Positions 7,351-14,690 of a stretch of 64,000 nucleotides of DNA are shown one piece after another. The position numbers were made by a program, and so were the translations under genes. Positions within the stretch are counted from its first letter, which is position 1. Every line of letters begins with the position of its first letter. This DNA comes from CAYONP01 sp964405335. GTDB taxonomy: Bacteria; Armatimonadota; UBA10988. Below the pieces are notes generated by a model. That model did no database searches and was not told where the DNA came from. It saw only the letters and a list, made by a program, of their open reading frames with translations. Location: positions 51,035 through 115,034 of the forward strand of contig CAYONP010000003.1 of NCBI GenBank assembly GCA_964405335.1. Direction: 5' to 3'.

Positions 7351-9483
7351 TCACTCGTCCACATCGACCAGCCGCGTGCGCGGTGGCAGTTGCCGGCGCT
7401 GGTCGTCACCGCGGCTCCAGCGGAGCAGGCTGTCGAGCCGCGAGCTGGCGCTGCTGGTCGCGCCGGTCGCGGGCTGGTCGGGGTCCATCAGCAGGATGAT
7501 GTGCGGCACCGGCCGCGACGGCTTGGCATCGCTGTGGCCGGTGACGAATATGCTGCCATTGTAATAGAGCGAGCTGGAGAAGCCCGAGTCGAGCAGCACG
7601 GCGTGGTAGACGCCGAGACGGACGAGGCACTCGCCCATCGTCTGGCTCGACTGGCTCGAGGGGCTGGCGCCGATGACCGGCCGGCCGGCGCGGTCGATCC
7701 CGAACCAGGCCCGCCGGCGCGGATCGTGGTGGTCGCCGGTGGCGTAGCGATCATGCTCGTAGCGGCTCAGCGCCTGGCCGTCCTGGACCAGCCAGGCGCC
7801 GCCGATGAAGGCATCGGTGACGCCGGGTAGCAGTCGCTCCATGGCCACCTGCGAGTTCATGCTCCGCGGATCGAACGGCACGAAGCGCAGCGCCTGTGGG
7901 CTGATCAGAACCAGCGGCCGGCCACCCAGGCGCTCGCTCTCTCGCGGCGAGCCGGGCAGGTACCGGCGGTTGACAAACACGGCGCGCGGCTCGGCGATGC
8001 TGCGCCGGCGCCAGACCTCCTCGTCGCGCAGCGAGCCGAGGCTGGCCATCACCGGCCCGATCATCGCGTTGGCCGTGGCGTGGATGCGGGCCATGCCGAA
8101 CAACCCGCCGTGGAGGGCCGCCCGCGCGCCGGCCCGGCGCGCCACGTCGGGCACGCCGTAGCGATAGTCGGCGTGGACGGTGGTCGGCCGGCCGCCGCTG
8201 ACCCAGCAGATCGGGATGTCGCCGAAGCCGATGTCGACCATCCGGCGGTAGAACCGGATGGGTTGGCTCAGGTCGGCCTCGGGCCGCATCGGCGGCGCGC
8301 CGATGACCATCCGGCCACTGCTGGCGGCCACCGCCTGGGCGAGAATGCTGCCGTCGTAGCGGTTGACTTCCATGATGCTCGGCGAGTCGGCCGAGCCGCC
8401 GGTGGTCATGGTGAAGGCCGCGATGTAGCCGGCGTTTTTGGCCGCCTGGATGACCCGCTCGTTGCGGTCGCCGATGGGGTAGCAGAAGAACTGCACCGGC
8501 GCGCCGAGCTTCGCCTCGAGGATCTTCTTCGACTCGCGCAGCTCGTAGTCGACCTCGTCGGCCTTCTTCTCGGTCAAGTACGGGTGGCTCATCGAGTGGC
8601 TCTGGAACTCGAACAGCCCGGTGGCGTGCATCTCGGCCATCTCGTCCCAGGTGAGGTGATCTTTCTTGCCGTGGTACCAGTCGGTCTGCGGCCCGACGCC
8701 GACGAACGGCGGGACGATGAAGAAGACCGCCGGCCAACCGCGCGCCTTCAGCCGCGGATAGACGAGGGTGTAGCAGCTCTTGTAGCCGTCGTCGAAGGTA
8801 AGCAGGATCGGCTTGTCGGGCAGCGGGTCGCCGCGAGTGATGTAGTTCCACCACTGGCGCAGCGAGATGGGCGTCGCGCCGGTCTGCTCGATCAGCGCCA
8901 GGTCGCGCTCAAACTGGTCCAGCGTGTGGTCGAAGCTGACGTCCTTCGGCCCGACGACCACATCGTGGTACATCATCACCGGCACGTGGGCGAGTCGGGC
9001 AATCGGCTCAATCGAACGCGGCTGGAGTGACCGGTCGGTGGCCTTGAAGCGCAGCCACGGCGTGACACTCAGCGGGTCGGGCCCGAGCAGCGGCAAGAAC
9101 ACGTCGCGGAACGAGCTGGCCGGCGGCTCGAGCGCCTGGTACCAGGCGGGCCGCAGCCCCTGCCACGGCGGGCGCGGGTGGCGGAGGCCGCGCGGCGGGC
9201 CATACCAGCCGAACGACCGGGCGTAGCGCGCGGCCACGGCGTCGTCGCTCGGCTTGAGCTGCCAGGGCATCACCGGGAAGTGCCACGAGGCGGTCCGCAC
9301 GCCGAGCCGGCGGAACAAGCGCGGCCAGCCGGTCTCGCCGTCGACCGGGATGCTCAAGCCCGAAATGGAGCCGAGCAGGATTGCCGCCGCGACATAGCCG
9401 ACCGCCTGCCTCATCCGTCGCCGCGTGGCATCGCGGTCGGCCCGGCGGTAGCGTATGGGTTCCTGGGCATCTAGGGGCTGCAT
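7351..9483 (-). CDS. membrane-anchored polysaccharide deacetylase fused to a phosphodiester glycosidase (NAGPA-like) domain
   Basis: The protein has 710 aa. An N-terminal basic stretch and one hydrophobic helix (about 28-45) should anchor it facing the periplasm. Residues about 165-400 form a polysaccharide deacetylase (NodB-type) domain with LLTFDDGYKS (Asp231, Asp232) and HSMSHPYL (His296, His300), the metal and catalytic motifs of carbohydrate esterase family 4. Residues about 440-690 look like the phosphodiester glycosidase/NAGPA (DUF2233) domain, with AMIGPVM, FIGGAWLVQDGQ and LLDSGFSSSLYYNG. Together they suggest removal of acyl groups and of phosphodiester-linked sugars from an envelope or extracellular glycan. 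The start at ATG 9483 has no strong ribosome site; ATG 9414 is an alternative. Confidence 0.8.
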   Translation of the reverse strand: MQPLDAQEPIRYRRADRDATRRRMRQAVGYVAAAILLGSISGLSIPVDGETGWPRLFRRLGVRTASWHFPVMPWQLKPSDDAVAARYARSFGWYGPPRGLRHPRPPWQGLRPAWYQALEPPASSFRDVFLPLLGPDPLSVTPWLRFKATDRSLQPRSIEPIARLAHVPVMMYHDVVVGPKDVSFDHTLDQFERDLALIEQTGATPISLRQWWNYITRGDPLPDKPILLTFDDGYKSCYTLVYPRLKARGWPAVFFIVPPFVGVGPQTDWYHGKKDHLTWDEMAEMHATGLFEFQSHSMSHPYLTEKKADEVDYELRESKKILEAKLGAPVQFFCYPIGDRNERVIQAAKNAGYIAAFTMTTGGSADSPSIMEVNRYDGSILAQAVAASSGRMVIGAPPMRPEADLSQPIRFYRRMVDIGFGDIPICWVSGGRPTTVHADYRYGVPDVARRAGARAALHGGLFGMARIHATANAMIGPVMASLGSLRDEEVWRRRSIAEPRAVFVNRRYLPGSPRESERLGGRPLVLISPQALRFVPFDPRSMNSQVAMERLLPGVTDAFIGGAWLVQDGQALSRYEHDRYATGDHHDPRRRAWFGIDRAGRPVIGASPSSQSSQTMGECLVRLGVYHAVLLDSGFSSSLYYNGSIFVTGHSDAKPSRPVPHIILLMDPDQPATGATSSASSRLDSLLRWSRGDDQRRQLPPRTRLVDVDE

Positions 9484-9595
9484 CAACGAGAGGATACCCG
9501 ACACCTGCGGTGCGGCCAAGAGCGACGGAGGGGCCTGCGCGCCCGCGCCGAACCCCACCGCACCGGCTCACCGGCCGGCGCGCGGGAGGTTGGTC

Positions 9596-11035
9596 ATGGG
9601 TACCGTCGATCACGCCGTCTTCGGACGGCGGCGTTTTCTCGTTGGTGTCGGTGGCGCGGCGCTCGCCGCACCGCTCTGGGCGCAGGCCGCGCGGCAGGCG
9701 CCCGAGGTCACCGCTCACGGTCCGGGGGCGGCTTGTCGGCCGACGGTGCGGGCCTGCTTCGTCCGCCGGCAGGGCGACTACGGTATCGCCTGGCCCGGCG
9801 CCATCTACGACGGCGAGGCGGCGCGGCGGCACTACACGGCCGAGCTGCGCCGTGCGGCGGACGAGTTGGGCCTCGAGGTCGACCTGCGGCCGGAGCCGGT
9901 CTACTCGGCCGCCGAAGCCGACGCCTGGCTCGCTGAAGCGGTCGCGGCGCAGCCCGACGGACTGCTGGTCATCCTGCTCGACCGCCAGGCGCACGCCTGG
10001 CCGACGGCGACCAAGGCCGCCGAGAGTGGGCTCAAGACGGTCGTCTTCGCCCCGGTCGGCGCGGCTTTCACCACCAACACCGCGCCGCTGGCCGGCCGGA
10101 CGAGCACGTTCATCGCCTCGACCAGCGACTTCGCCCAGGCGGTCTACGGCCTGCGCATGATCCGCGCGCTGGCCAAGCTGCGCGCGATGCGCTTCCTGGT
10201 GCTGCGCGGGACCGAGCGCCGCGACAGCGAGCTGCCGTTCTTCGGCACCAAGCTGCGCACGCTGCCGGCGAGCGACTTTCTGACCGAGGTCGAGGGCACC
10301 TTGCTGAGCGACGAAGGCAAGCGGATCGCCGCCGACTACCTGCGCTACGCGAAGGCCAACCGCGGCGCCGGCCGCGACGACGTCGACCGCGCGGTGCAGG
10401 CCTACCTGGCCGCGCGGACGATCCTGAAGCGCGAGGAGGGCGACGGGATCACCATGGACTGCCTCGGCGCGCTCGGCCGGACGAAGCTCAGCCTGCCCTG
10501 CCTGGCCTGGTCGCGGCTGCTCGATCACGGCATCCCCGCCGCCTGCGAGGCCGACCTCGGCGCGGCGGTGTCGCACGCGCTGGTGCAGTTGCTGTTCGAC
10601 CGGCCGGGCTTCCAGCAGGACCCGGTGGCCGAGACCGCGCGGCACTGCCTGATCGGCGCGCACTGCACCTGCCCGACCCGGCTCAACGGCCTGAACGAGC
10701 CGGCCGAGCCGTTCCACCTCTCGCATCACCACGGCAACCGCGACGCCGTGCCGCTGCCCATCTGGCGCATCGGCCAGCGGATGACCGTCATGGACCTCGA
10801 GTTCAGCGGCCAGGCCGAGACGCCGCCGCGGATGATCGTCTCGAGCGGCACGGTGGTCGGCAACGTCTCGGTCCCGCCGGCCGGCGGCTGCGTCGTCTCG
10901 GTCATGGTCGAACTCGACGGAGTGAGCGACCTGCTCGCCTATCCGGGTTTCCACCAGCTCTTCTTCTACGGCGACTACAAGCAGGAGCTGAGCGCCTTCT
11001 GCCAGTTCGCCGGGATCACGCCGCTGGTCGTCTAG
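9596..11035 (+). CDS. Tat-exported protein with an L-fucose/L-arabinose isomerase-like fold
   Basis: The protein has 479 aa, starting at ATG 9596 with GGGAGG 9 bases upstream. The N-terminus has a twin-arginine signal (GRRRFLVGVGGAALAAPLWAQ), so it should be exported folded. The body has alternating Rossmann-like segments (ADELGLEVDLRPEP, PDGLLVILLDRQ, MRFLVLRGTE) and a C-terminal part with ITMDCLGAL, PCLAWSRLLDHGIPAACEAD and HCTCPTRLNG. These resemble the fucose/arabinose isomerase-like superfamily, in which an acidic pair binds Mn. Known family enzymes are cytosolic, so export is odd. The reaction is unknown; it could be a binding or isomerising protein for periplasmic sugars. It is divergent from the deacetylase fusion. 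Confidence 0.65.
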   Translation: MGTVDHAVFGRRRFLVGVGGAALAAPLWAQAARQAPEVTAHGPGAACRPTVRACFVRRQGDYGIAWPGAIYDGEAARRHYTAELRRAADELGLEVDLRPEPVYSAAEADAWLAEAVAAQPDGLLVILLDRQAHAWPTATKAAESGLKTVVFAPVGAAFTTNTAPLAGRTSTFIASTSDFAQAVYGLRMIRALAKLRAMRFLVLRGTERRDSELPFFGTKLRTLPASDFLTEVEGTLLSDEGKRIAADYLRYAKANRGAGRDDVDRAVQAYLAARTILKREEGDGITMDCLGALGRTKLSLPCLAWSRLLDHGIPAACEADLGAAVSHALVQLLFDRPGFQQDPVAETARHCLIGAHCTCPTRLNGLNEPAEPFHLSHHHGNRDAVPLPIWRIGQRMTVMDLEFSGQAETPPRMIVSSGTVVGNVSVPPAGGCVVSVMVELDGVSDLLAYPGFHQLFFYGDYKQELSAFCQFAGITPLVV

Positions 11036-11043
11036 CGCTTCGC

Positions 11044-11892
11044 TCAGCCGGTCAGCCGGCCGACGAACCAGTGGCCGATGTTCGCGGTCAGCCGCAGCGC
11101 GTCGTCGCGCAGCTCGTCGGGCAGGCGGCGCACGGCGTTGTGGACCTCGAAGGTGAAGTGCCCGGCGTAGCCCGCGCCGCGCAGGCCGGCGACCACCTGG
11201 TCCCAGTCGACCGTGCCGCAGAAGGGCAGGATGTGGTCGTCGCGCTTGCCGCTGTTGTCCTGGATGTGGAGCACCTTCAGTCGCGTGCCGAGTGAGGCGA
11301 TCGACTCAGCCTGCGGTAACTGCTGCAGCAGCGCGTGGCCGGTGTCCCAGCACAGCCCGAACAGCTCGTGGTCGAGCGCCTGGTGCAGCTCGAGCAGGTC
11401 TTCGGGCACACTGCCGAAGCGCCGCCCGGCGCCGAAGTGATCGCTCAGGTTCTCGATCGCCATGCCGACGCCGTAGCGCTCCATATCGGGCAGGAACTGG
11501 CGCAGGAAGTTGCGGTTGAGCTCGAGGCAACGCCGCCGATGCTCGCCGTCGAACCCGCCGGGCAATGGGTATGGGTGCATGACCATCCAGGGCACGCCGA
11601 GCCGGCCGCACCAGGCGAGGCAGCGGTGCGTCTCGGCCACGCCCGCCGCCGACTGCTCGCCGAAGTAGTCGAACATCGGCCCGTGTGCCTGAACAAACGG
11701 CAGGCCCGCCGCCTCCGCCGCTGCCGCCAGGGTCTCCAGGTGCCGGTCGCCGTCGGGCCCGGCCCAGGGCTTGATCATGTCGCAGCCGTTGAAGTCGAGC
11801 GCCTCGAAGCCGGCGCGCTTCAGCCGCGAGACGGCCCGCGGGATGTCGTCGGTGTAGTCGAACAGGACATTCAGGCTGGTGGCACAGAACAC
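11044..11892 (-). CDS. sugar phosphate isomerase/epimerase-like TIM barrel protein
   Basis: The protein has 282 aa of the xylose-isomerase-like TIM barrel family (AP_endonuc_2). Metal-site motifs are visible: MAIENLSDHF (Glu), LCWDTGHALL (Asp, His), LKVLHIQDNSG (His) and FTFEVHN (Glu near the end). Relatives are epimerases, isomerases or 3-keto-sugar hydratases of sugar catabolism. I chose GTG 11892 because GGGGAG lies about 6 bases upstream and the protein then begins at the first barrel strand (VFCATSLNVL). The open frame further upstream overlaps the divergent DUF1257 gene. It converges on the exported isomerase-like gene. Confidence 0.85.
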   Translation of the reverse strand: MFCATSLNVLFDYTDDIPRAVSRLKRAGFEALDFNGCDMIKPWAGPDGDRHLETLAAAAEAAGLPFVQAHGPMFDYFGEQSAAGVAETHRCLAWCGRLGVPWMVMHPYPLPGGFDGEHRRRCLELNRNFLRQFLPDMERYGVGMAIENLSDHFGAGRRFGSVPEDLLELHQALDHELFGLCWDTGHALLQQLPQAESIASLGTRLKVLHIQDNSGKRDDHILPFCGTVDWDQVVAGLRGAGYAGHFTFEVHNAVRRLPDELRDDALRLTANIGHWFVGRLTG

Positions 11893-11976
11893 GGCAGGCT
11901 CCCCGCGGCCGGTTCGCGAGGCGACGGCGTCGTCCTGCGGCGAACGCCTCCCACCGCGCGTGGTAGACTGAGGCCA

Positions 11977-12354
11977 ATGTCGCATTTCACCCGCATCCGG
12001 ACCAAGCTGCGCCACCTCGGCCGGCTCGAGAAGGCGCTACGCGATCTGGGCTACACCCCGAGTCGCGGCAACGTCGCGGTGCGCGGCTGGGACGGCCACA
12101 CGCGGCCGGCGGACCTGGTTGTGCAGCAGGCCAACGGTTACGACTTCGGGTTCAAGCAGGAGGGCGACGAGCTGGTCCTGATCGCCGACGTGTGGGGCTT
12201 CCGCGGCGATCTAGGCGAGTTGGTCGGCCGCATCACGCAGCAGTATGCCTACCAGATCTGCGTCGAACAGGCAGAGGGCCAGGGCTTCCGGGTGACCGGC
12301 AGCGAGACGCTGGCCGATGGATCGATCAAGCTGACCGTCGAGCGCTATACCTGA
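11977..12354 (+). CDS. DUF1257 (Ycf35-like) protein
   Basis: The protein has 125 aa and starts MSHFTRIRTKLRHLGRLEKAL, a typical DUF1257 opening. Further family features are GYDFGFKQEGDELVLIADVW and a terminal YAYQICVEQAEGQGF. Ycf35 proteins occur in cyanobacteria and plastids and sporadically in other bacteria, often beside DUF2997 and an AAA ATPase. Their biochemical function is not established. The DUF2997 gene starts 8 bases after this stop, so the pair is an operon. No AAA ATPase gene follows here. Confidence 0.88.
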   Translation: MSHFTRIRTKLRHLGRLEKALRDLGYTPSRGNVAVRGWDGHTRPADLVVQQANGYDFGFKQEGDELVLIADVWGFRGDLGELVGRITQQYAYQICVEQAEGQGFRVTGSETLADGSIKLTVERYT

Positions 12355-12362
12355 GAGCCGCT

Positions 12363-12572
12363 ATGCCGAAAGAGACCATCACGTTCGTGATCCGCCCCGA
12401 CGGTGCGGTCGAAGAGCGCACCGCGGGGCTCAAGGGCGAGGCCTGCGAGCAGGTCACCGCGGGCATCGAGCAGGCGCTTGGTGCGGTCACCGCCCGCGAG
12501 GCGACGGCCGAGCGGTACGAGCAGGCGGAGGGTGGCTCGGCCGCGATCGAGTCGCGGCCCGAGGAGCGCTGA
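12363..12572 (+). CDS. DUF2997 protein
   Basis: The protein has 69 aa and starts MPKETITFVIRPDGAVEERT, then GLKGEACEQVTAGIEQALG. This matches the small DUF2997 family, whose members usually sit directly downstream of a Ycf35/DUF1257 gene, as here. Cys27 lies in the conserved KGEAC-x-x-VT motif. The C-terminus is acidic and low in complexity. The function is unknown. It converges on the next gene with 3 bases between their ends. Confidence 0.85.
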   Translation: MPKETITFVIRPDGAVEERTAGLKGEACEQVTAGIEQALGAVTAREATAERYEQAEGGSAAIESRPEER

Positions 12573-12575
12573 GCG

Positions 12576-12932
12576 CTACTGATGCTCGGCGTTGACCCAC
12601 ACGTCCTGGACGGTCGCCGCGGCATGGGCGGCGATGATGGTGGTCTGGTCGCAGAAGGCCGTGGTGAACGGTTCGACGATCACCTCGACCTCGTCGCTGT
12701 GCAGCTCACAGAAGCGGTCGTCGACGAACCGCGCCTCGACCCAGACGACCAGGCGCGCGTCGGTGTTGTTGCGCAGCGAGGTCTGCCAGCCGACGCGCCA
12801 CCAGCCCTCCTCGCGGTCGATCACCCGCCAGGTGCGGTGGAGCACCGAGATTGGATAGCGCACTTCGGAGCGCACGGTTGCCTCGCCGATTCGGTATCGG
12901 CCGCTGCGAGGCAGAGGATAGGTCGGCTGCAA
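12576..12932 (-). CDS. conserved hypothetical protein
   Basis: The frame codes for 118 aa from a TTG start at 12932; no ATG or GTG with a good ribosome site is available, so the start is uncertain. The protein is rich in beta-prone stretches (VRSEVRYPISVLHRTWRVI, GWWRVGWQTSLRNNTDARL, VEVIVEPFTTAF). This suggests a small beta-sandwich like those used in transport or adhesion. No family is recognised and no clear signal peptide is visible. It is convergent with the DUF2997 gene and divergent from the next gene. Confidence 0.55.
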   Translation of the reverse strand: MQPTYPLPRSGRYRIGEATVRSEVRYPISVLHRTWRVIDREEGWWRVGWQTSLRNNTDARLVVWVEARFVDDRFCELHSDEVEVIVEPFTTAFCDQTTIIAAHAAATVQDVWVNAEHQ

Positions 12933-12975
12933 GGTCAGCCGCGACGGGTCAAACTAGCTGCACGGGACGAGTGCG

Positions 12976-13833
12976 ATGCATACCGATGATTACCTCTGGC
13001 TCGGCCTGAACGCCCTGGCCAGGGCGCCGAGCAAGGACTATTTCGCGGACGGACACCGTGGCGGCGCGGTCCTGTCGGCCTGCTTCCTGGCGCGCGAGGA
13101 GCAGCTCGAGCCGGGTGTGGCCGAGTGCATGGCGGAGATCATTCAACGGCGGTACGCAGGCACCGACTTGTGCGCGCCGTTCCCCGATGAACGGCCGTTG
13201 CCGGACGCCGCCGAGCGGATCATCGCCGCGGTGACCGAACGCATCGACGGCCTGCGCCAAGCTGGGCACAATGTGATTCTGCCGACCCTGGCGCTCAAGG
13301 CCCTGGCCGCGCTGCCCGAGGCGGCGACACCGTCACGCGTGGCCGGCATCTGCGCGCTGGCCCGCGCCTTTACTGCCCGCGATCCGCTCGACCTCGAACC
13401 CGGCGACGACCTGCCGTTGCTCTCCCAGCAGGCCGATCCGGCGGCGACCATCCTGCGCGAGTTCCTGCGCACCGGCGAGGCTTTCGCCGGGCGGGGTCAG
13501 GGCTGGACCGGCCACCTGCTGACCTACGGTCGCGCCCTGCTCGACCTCGGCGAATTCGGCTACGGCCGGCTGGCCAGCCTGGCCGAGCCGGGCTTCCAGC
13601 TCTACCTCAAGCGGATCCGGCTTGGGCCGCTCGACACCGACCGACCTCGGCCGGAGCACGGCCCGGCGGCCCGCCTGCCCCACCACCTGGACTACTGGCA
13701 GCCGAAACGCGATGTGGAGCCCGGGCTGGGCCACCTGTTCAAGTACCCCTATGGCCTCTACGGCCTGGCCGCCCGGACCGGCGATGCGGCGCTGGTGGAG
13801 CAGTGCTGGCAGGCGAGCTGGCGCGTCTTCTAG
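12976..13833 (+). CDS. conserved hypothetical helical protein
   Basis: The protein has 285 aa and begins MHTDDYLWLGLNALARAPS, then YFADGHRGGAVLSACFLA. The sequence is mostly helical, with a conserved-looking opening HRGGAVLSA and a close GLGHLFKYPYGLYGLAART near the C-terminus. No signal peptide, membrane segment or catalytic motif is evident. I think similar proteins occur as stand-alone genes in related phyla, but I cannot name the family. It lies 124 bases upstream of the carbohydrate operon and may or may not share its transcript. Confidence 0.65.
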   Translation: MHTDDYLWLGLNALARAPSKDYFADGHRGGAVLSACFLAREEQLEPGVAECMAEIIQRRYAGTDLCAPFPDERPLPDAAERIIAAVTERIDGLRQAGHNVILPTLALKALAALPEAATPSRVAGICALARAFTARDPLDLEPGDDLPLLSQQADPAATILREFLRTGEAFAGRGQGWTGHLLTYGRALLDLGEFGYGRLASLAEPGFQLYLKRIRLGPLDTDRPRPEHGPAARLPHHLDYWQPKRDVEPGLGHLFKYPYGLYGLAARTGDAALVEQCWQASWRVF

Positions 13834-13957
13834 GCCCCCTGGCTCGGTCCACAGGCTGCTCCGCGAGCCATCTGGGCGGCTGGTCCGCGAGCGCTGGGAG
13901 GACATCGCACCCTTGCCCCGAATCCAACTCCGGCGCGCGGCGCGGGCGGAGGTGGTG

Positions 13958-14677
13958 ATGCGGACGTTGATCGTGTTGTGCCTGCTCGGCCTGCCCGCGG
14001 CGCTGCTCCTCGCCGCGGCCGCCGAGCCCGATCCGAACACCCTTACACCCGACGAGGCCGCCGCCGGCTGGCAGCTCCTGTTCGACGGCCGGACCGCCGA
14101 GCAGTGGCGCAACTTCCGCCGCGACGAGCTGCGCGGCGCCGGCTGGCAGGTCGAGGATGGTTGCCTCAAACTGCGCGCCAACGGCCGCCGCGGCGGCGAC
14201 ATCTGCTCGCGCGAGAAGTGGGCCGAGTTCGAGTTCAGCCTCGATGTGCGGCTGACCCGCGGGGCCAACAGCGGGGTGATGTACCACGTCAACGACGAGG
14301 TTGACCCGTGCTGGCACACCGGGCCCGAGGTGGCCATCCAAGAAGAGCCGAATGACCGGCTGAACAAGCACTCGTTCGGCGCCCTGTACGACATGATCGC
14401 CCCCTCGGCCGACCGTGAGCTGGTCGAGCTGGGCGGCTGGAACCGGCTTTACATCAAGCTCGCCGGCGGCCGCGGCGAGCACTGGGTCAATGGCAAGAAG
14501 GTGGTGGAGTACGAGCGCTACGGCGAGACCTGGGACGCCATGGTGGCGGCCAGCAAGTTCGCCGAGCTGCCGCGCTTCGGCCGCGAGCGTGAGGGCTACC
14601 TCTGCATCCAGGACCACGGCAACGAGGTCTGGTTCCGCAATCTCAAGCTGCGCGTGATCGACGCGACCGGCGAATAG
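13958..14677 (+). CDS. secreted DUF1080 (3-keto-disaccharide hydrolase domain) protein
   Basis: The protein has 239 aa with a signal peptide (MRTLIVLCLLGLPAALLLAAA). The DUF1080 signatures are GWQLLFDGRTAEQWRNFRR, then FEFSLDVRLTRGANSGVMY, ATGPEVAIQE-like text (HTGPEVAIQEEPNDRL) and HGNEVWFRNLKLR at the end. The family is a jelly-roll linked to cleavage of 3-keto-glycosides after a C3 oxidation by a partner dehydrogenase. It is the first gene of a tight operon; the next ATG is 13 bases downstream. The neighbours (ThuA-like protein, Gfo/Idh/MocA oxidoreductase) fit such a pathway. The substrate is not known. Confidence 0.9.
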   Translation: MRTLIVLCLLGLPAALLLAAAAEPDPNTLTPDEAAAGWQLLFDGRTAEQWRNFRRDELRGAGWQVEDGCLKLRANGRRGGDICSREKWAEFEFSLDVRLTRGANSGVMYHVNDEVDPCWHTGPEVAIQEEPNDRLNKHSFGALYDMIAPSADRELVELGGWNRLYIKLAGGRGEHWVNGKKVVEYERYGETWDAMVAASKFAELPRFGREREGYLCIQDHGNEVWFRNLKLRVIDATGE

Positions 14678-14690
14678 CGAGGAGGGGTTG

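Noticed and set aside
9008..10954. A 648-codon frame on the minus strand opposite the fucose-isomerase-like gene
   Set aside because: Its composition is that of a shadow frame, and the plus-strand gene has a Tat signal, a ribosome site and a coherent fold.
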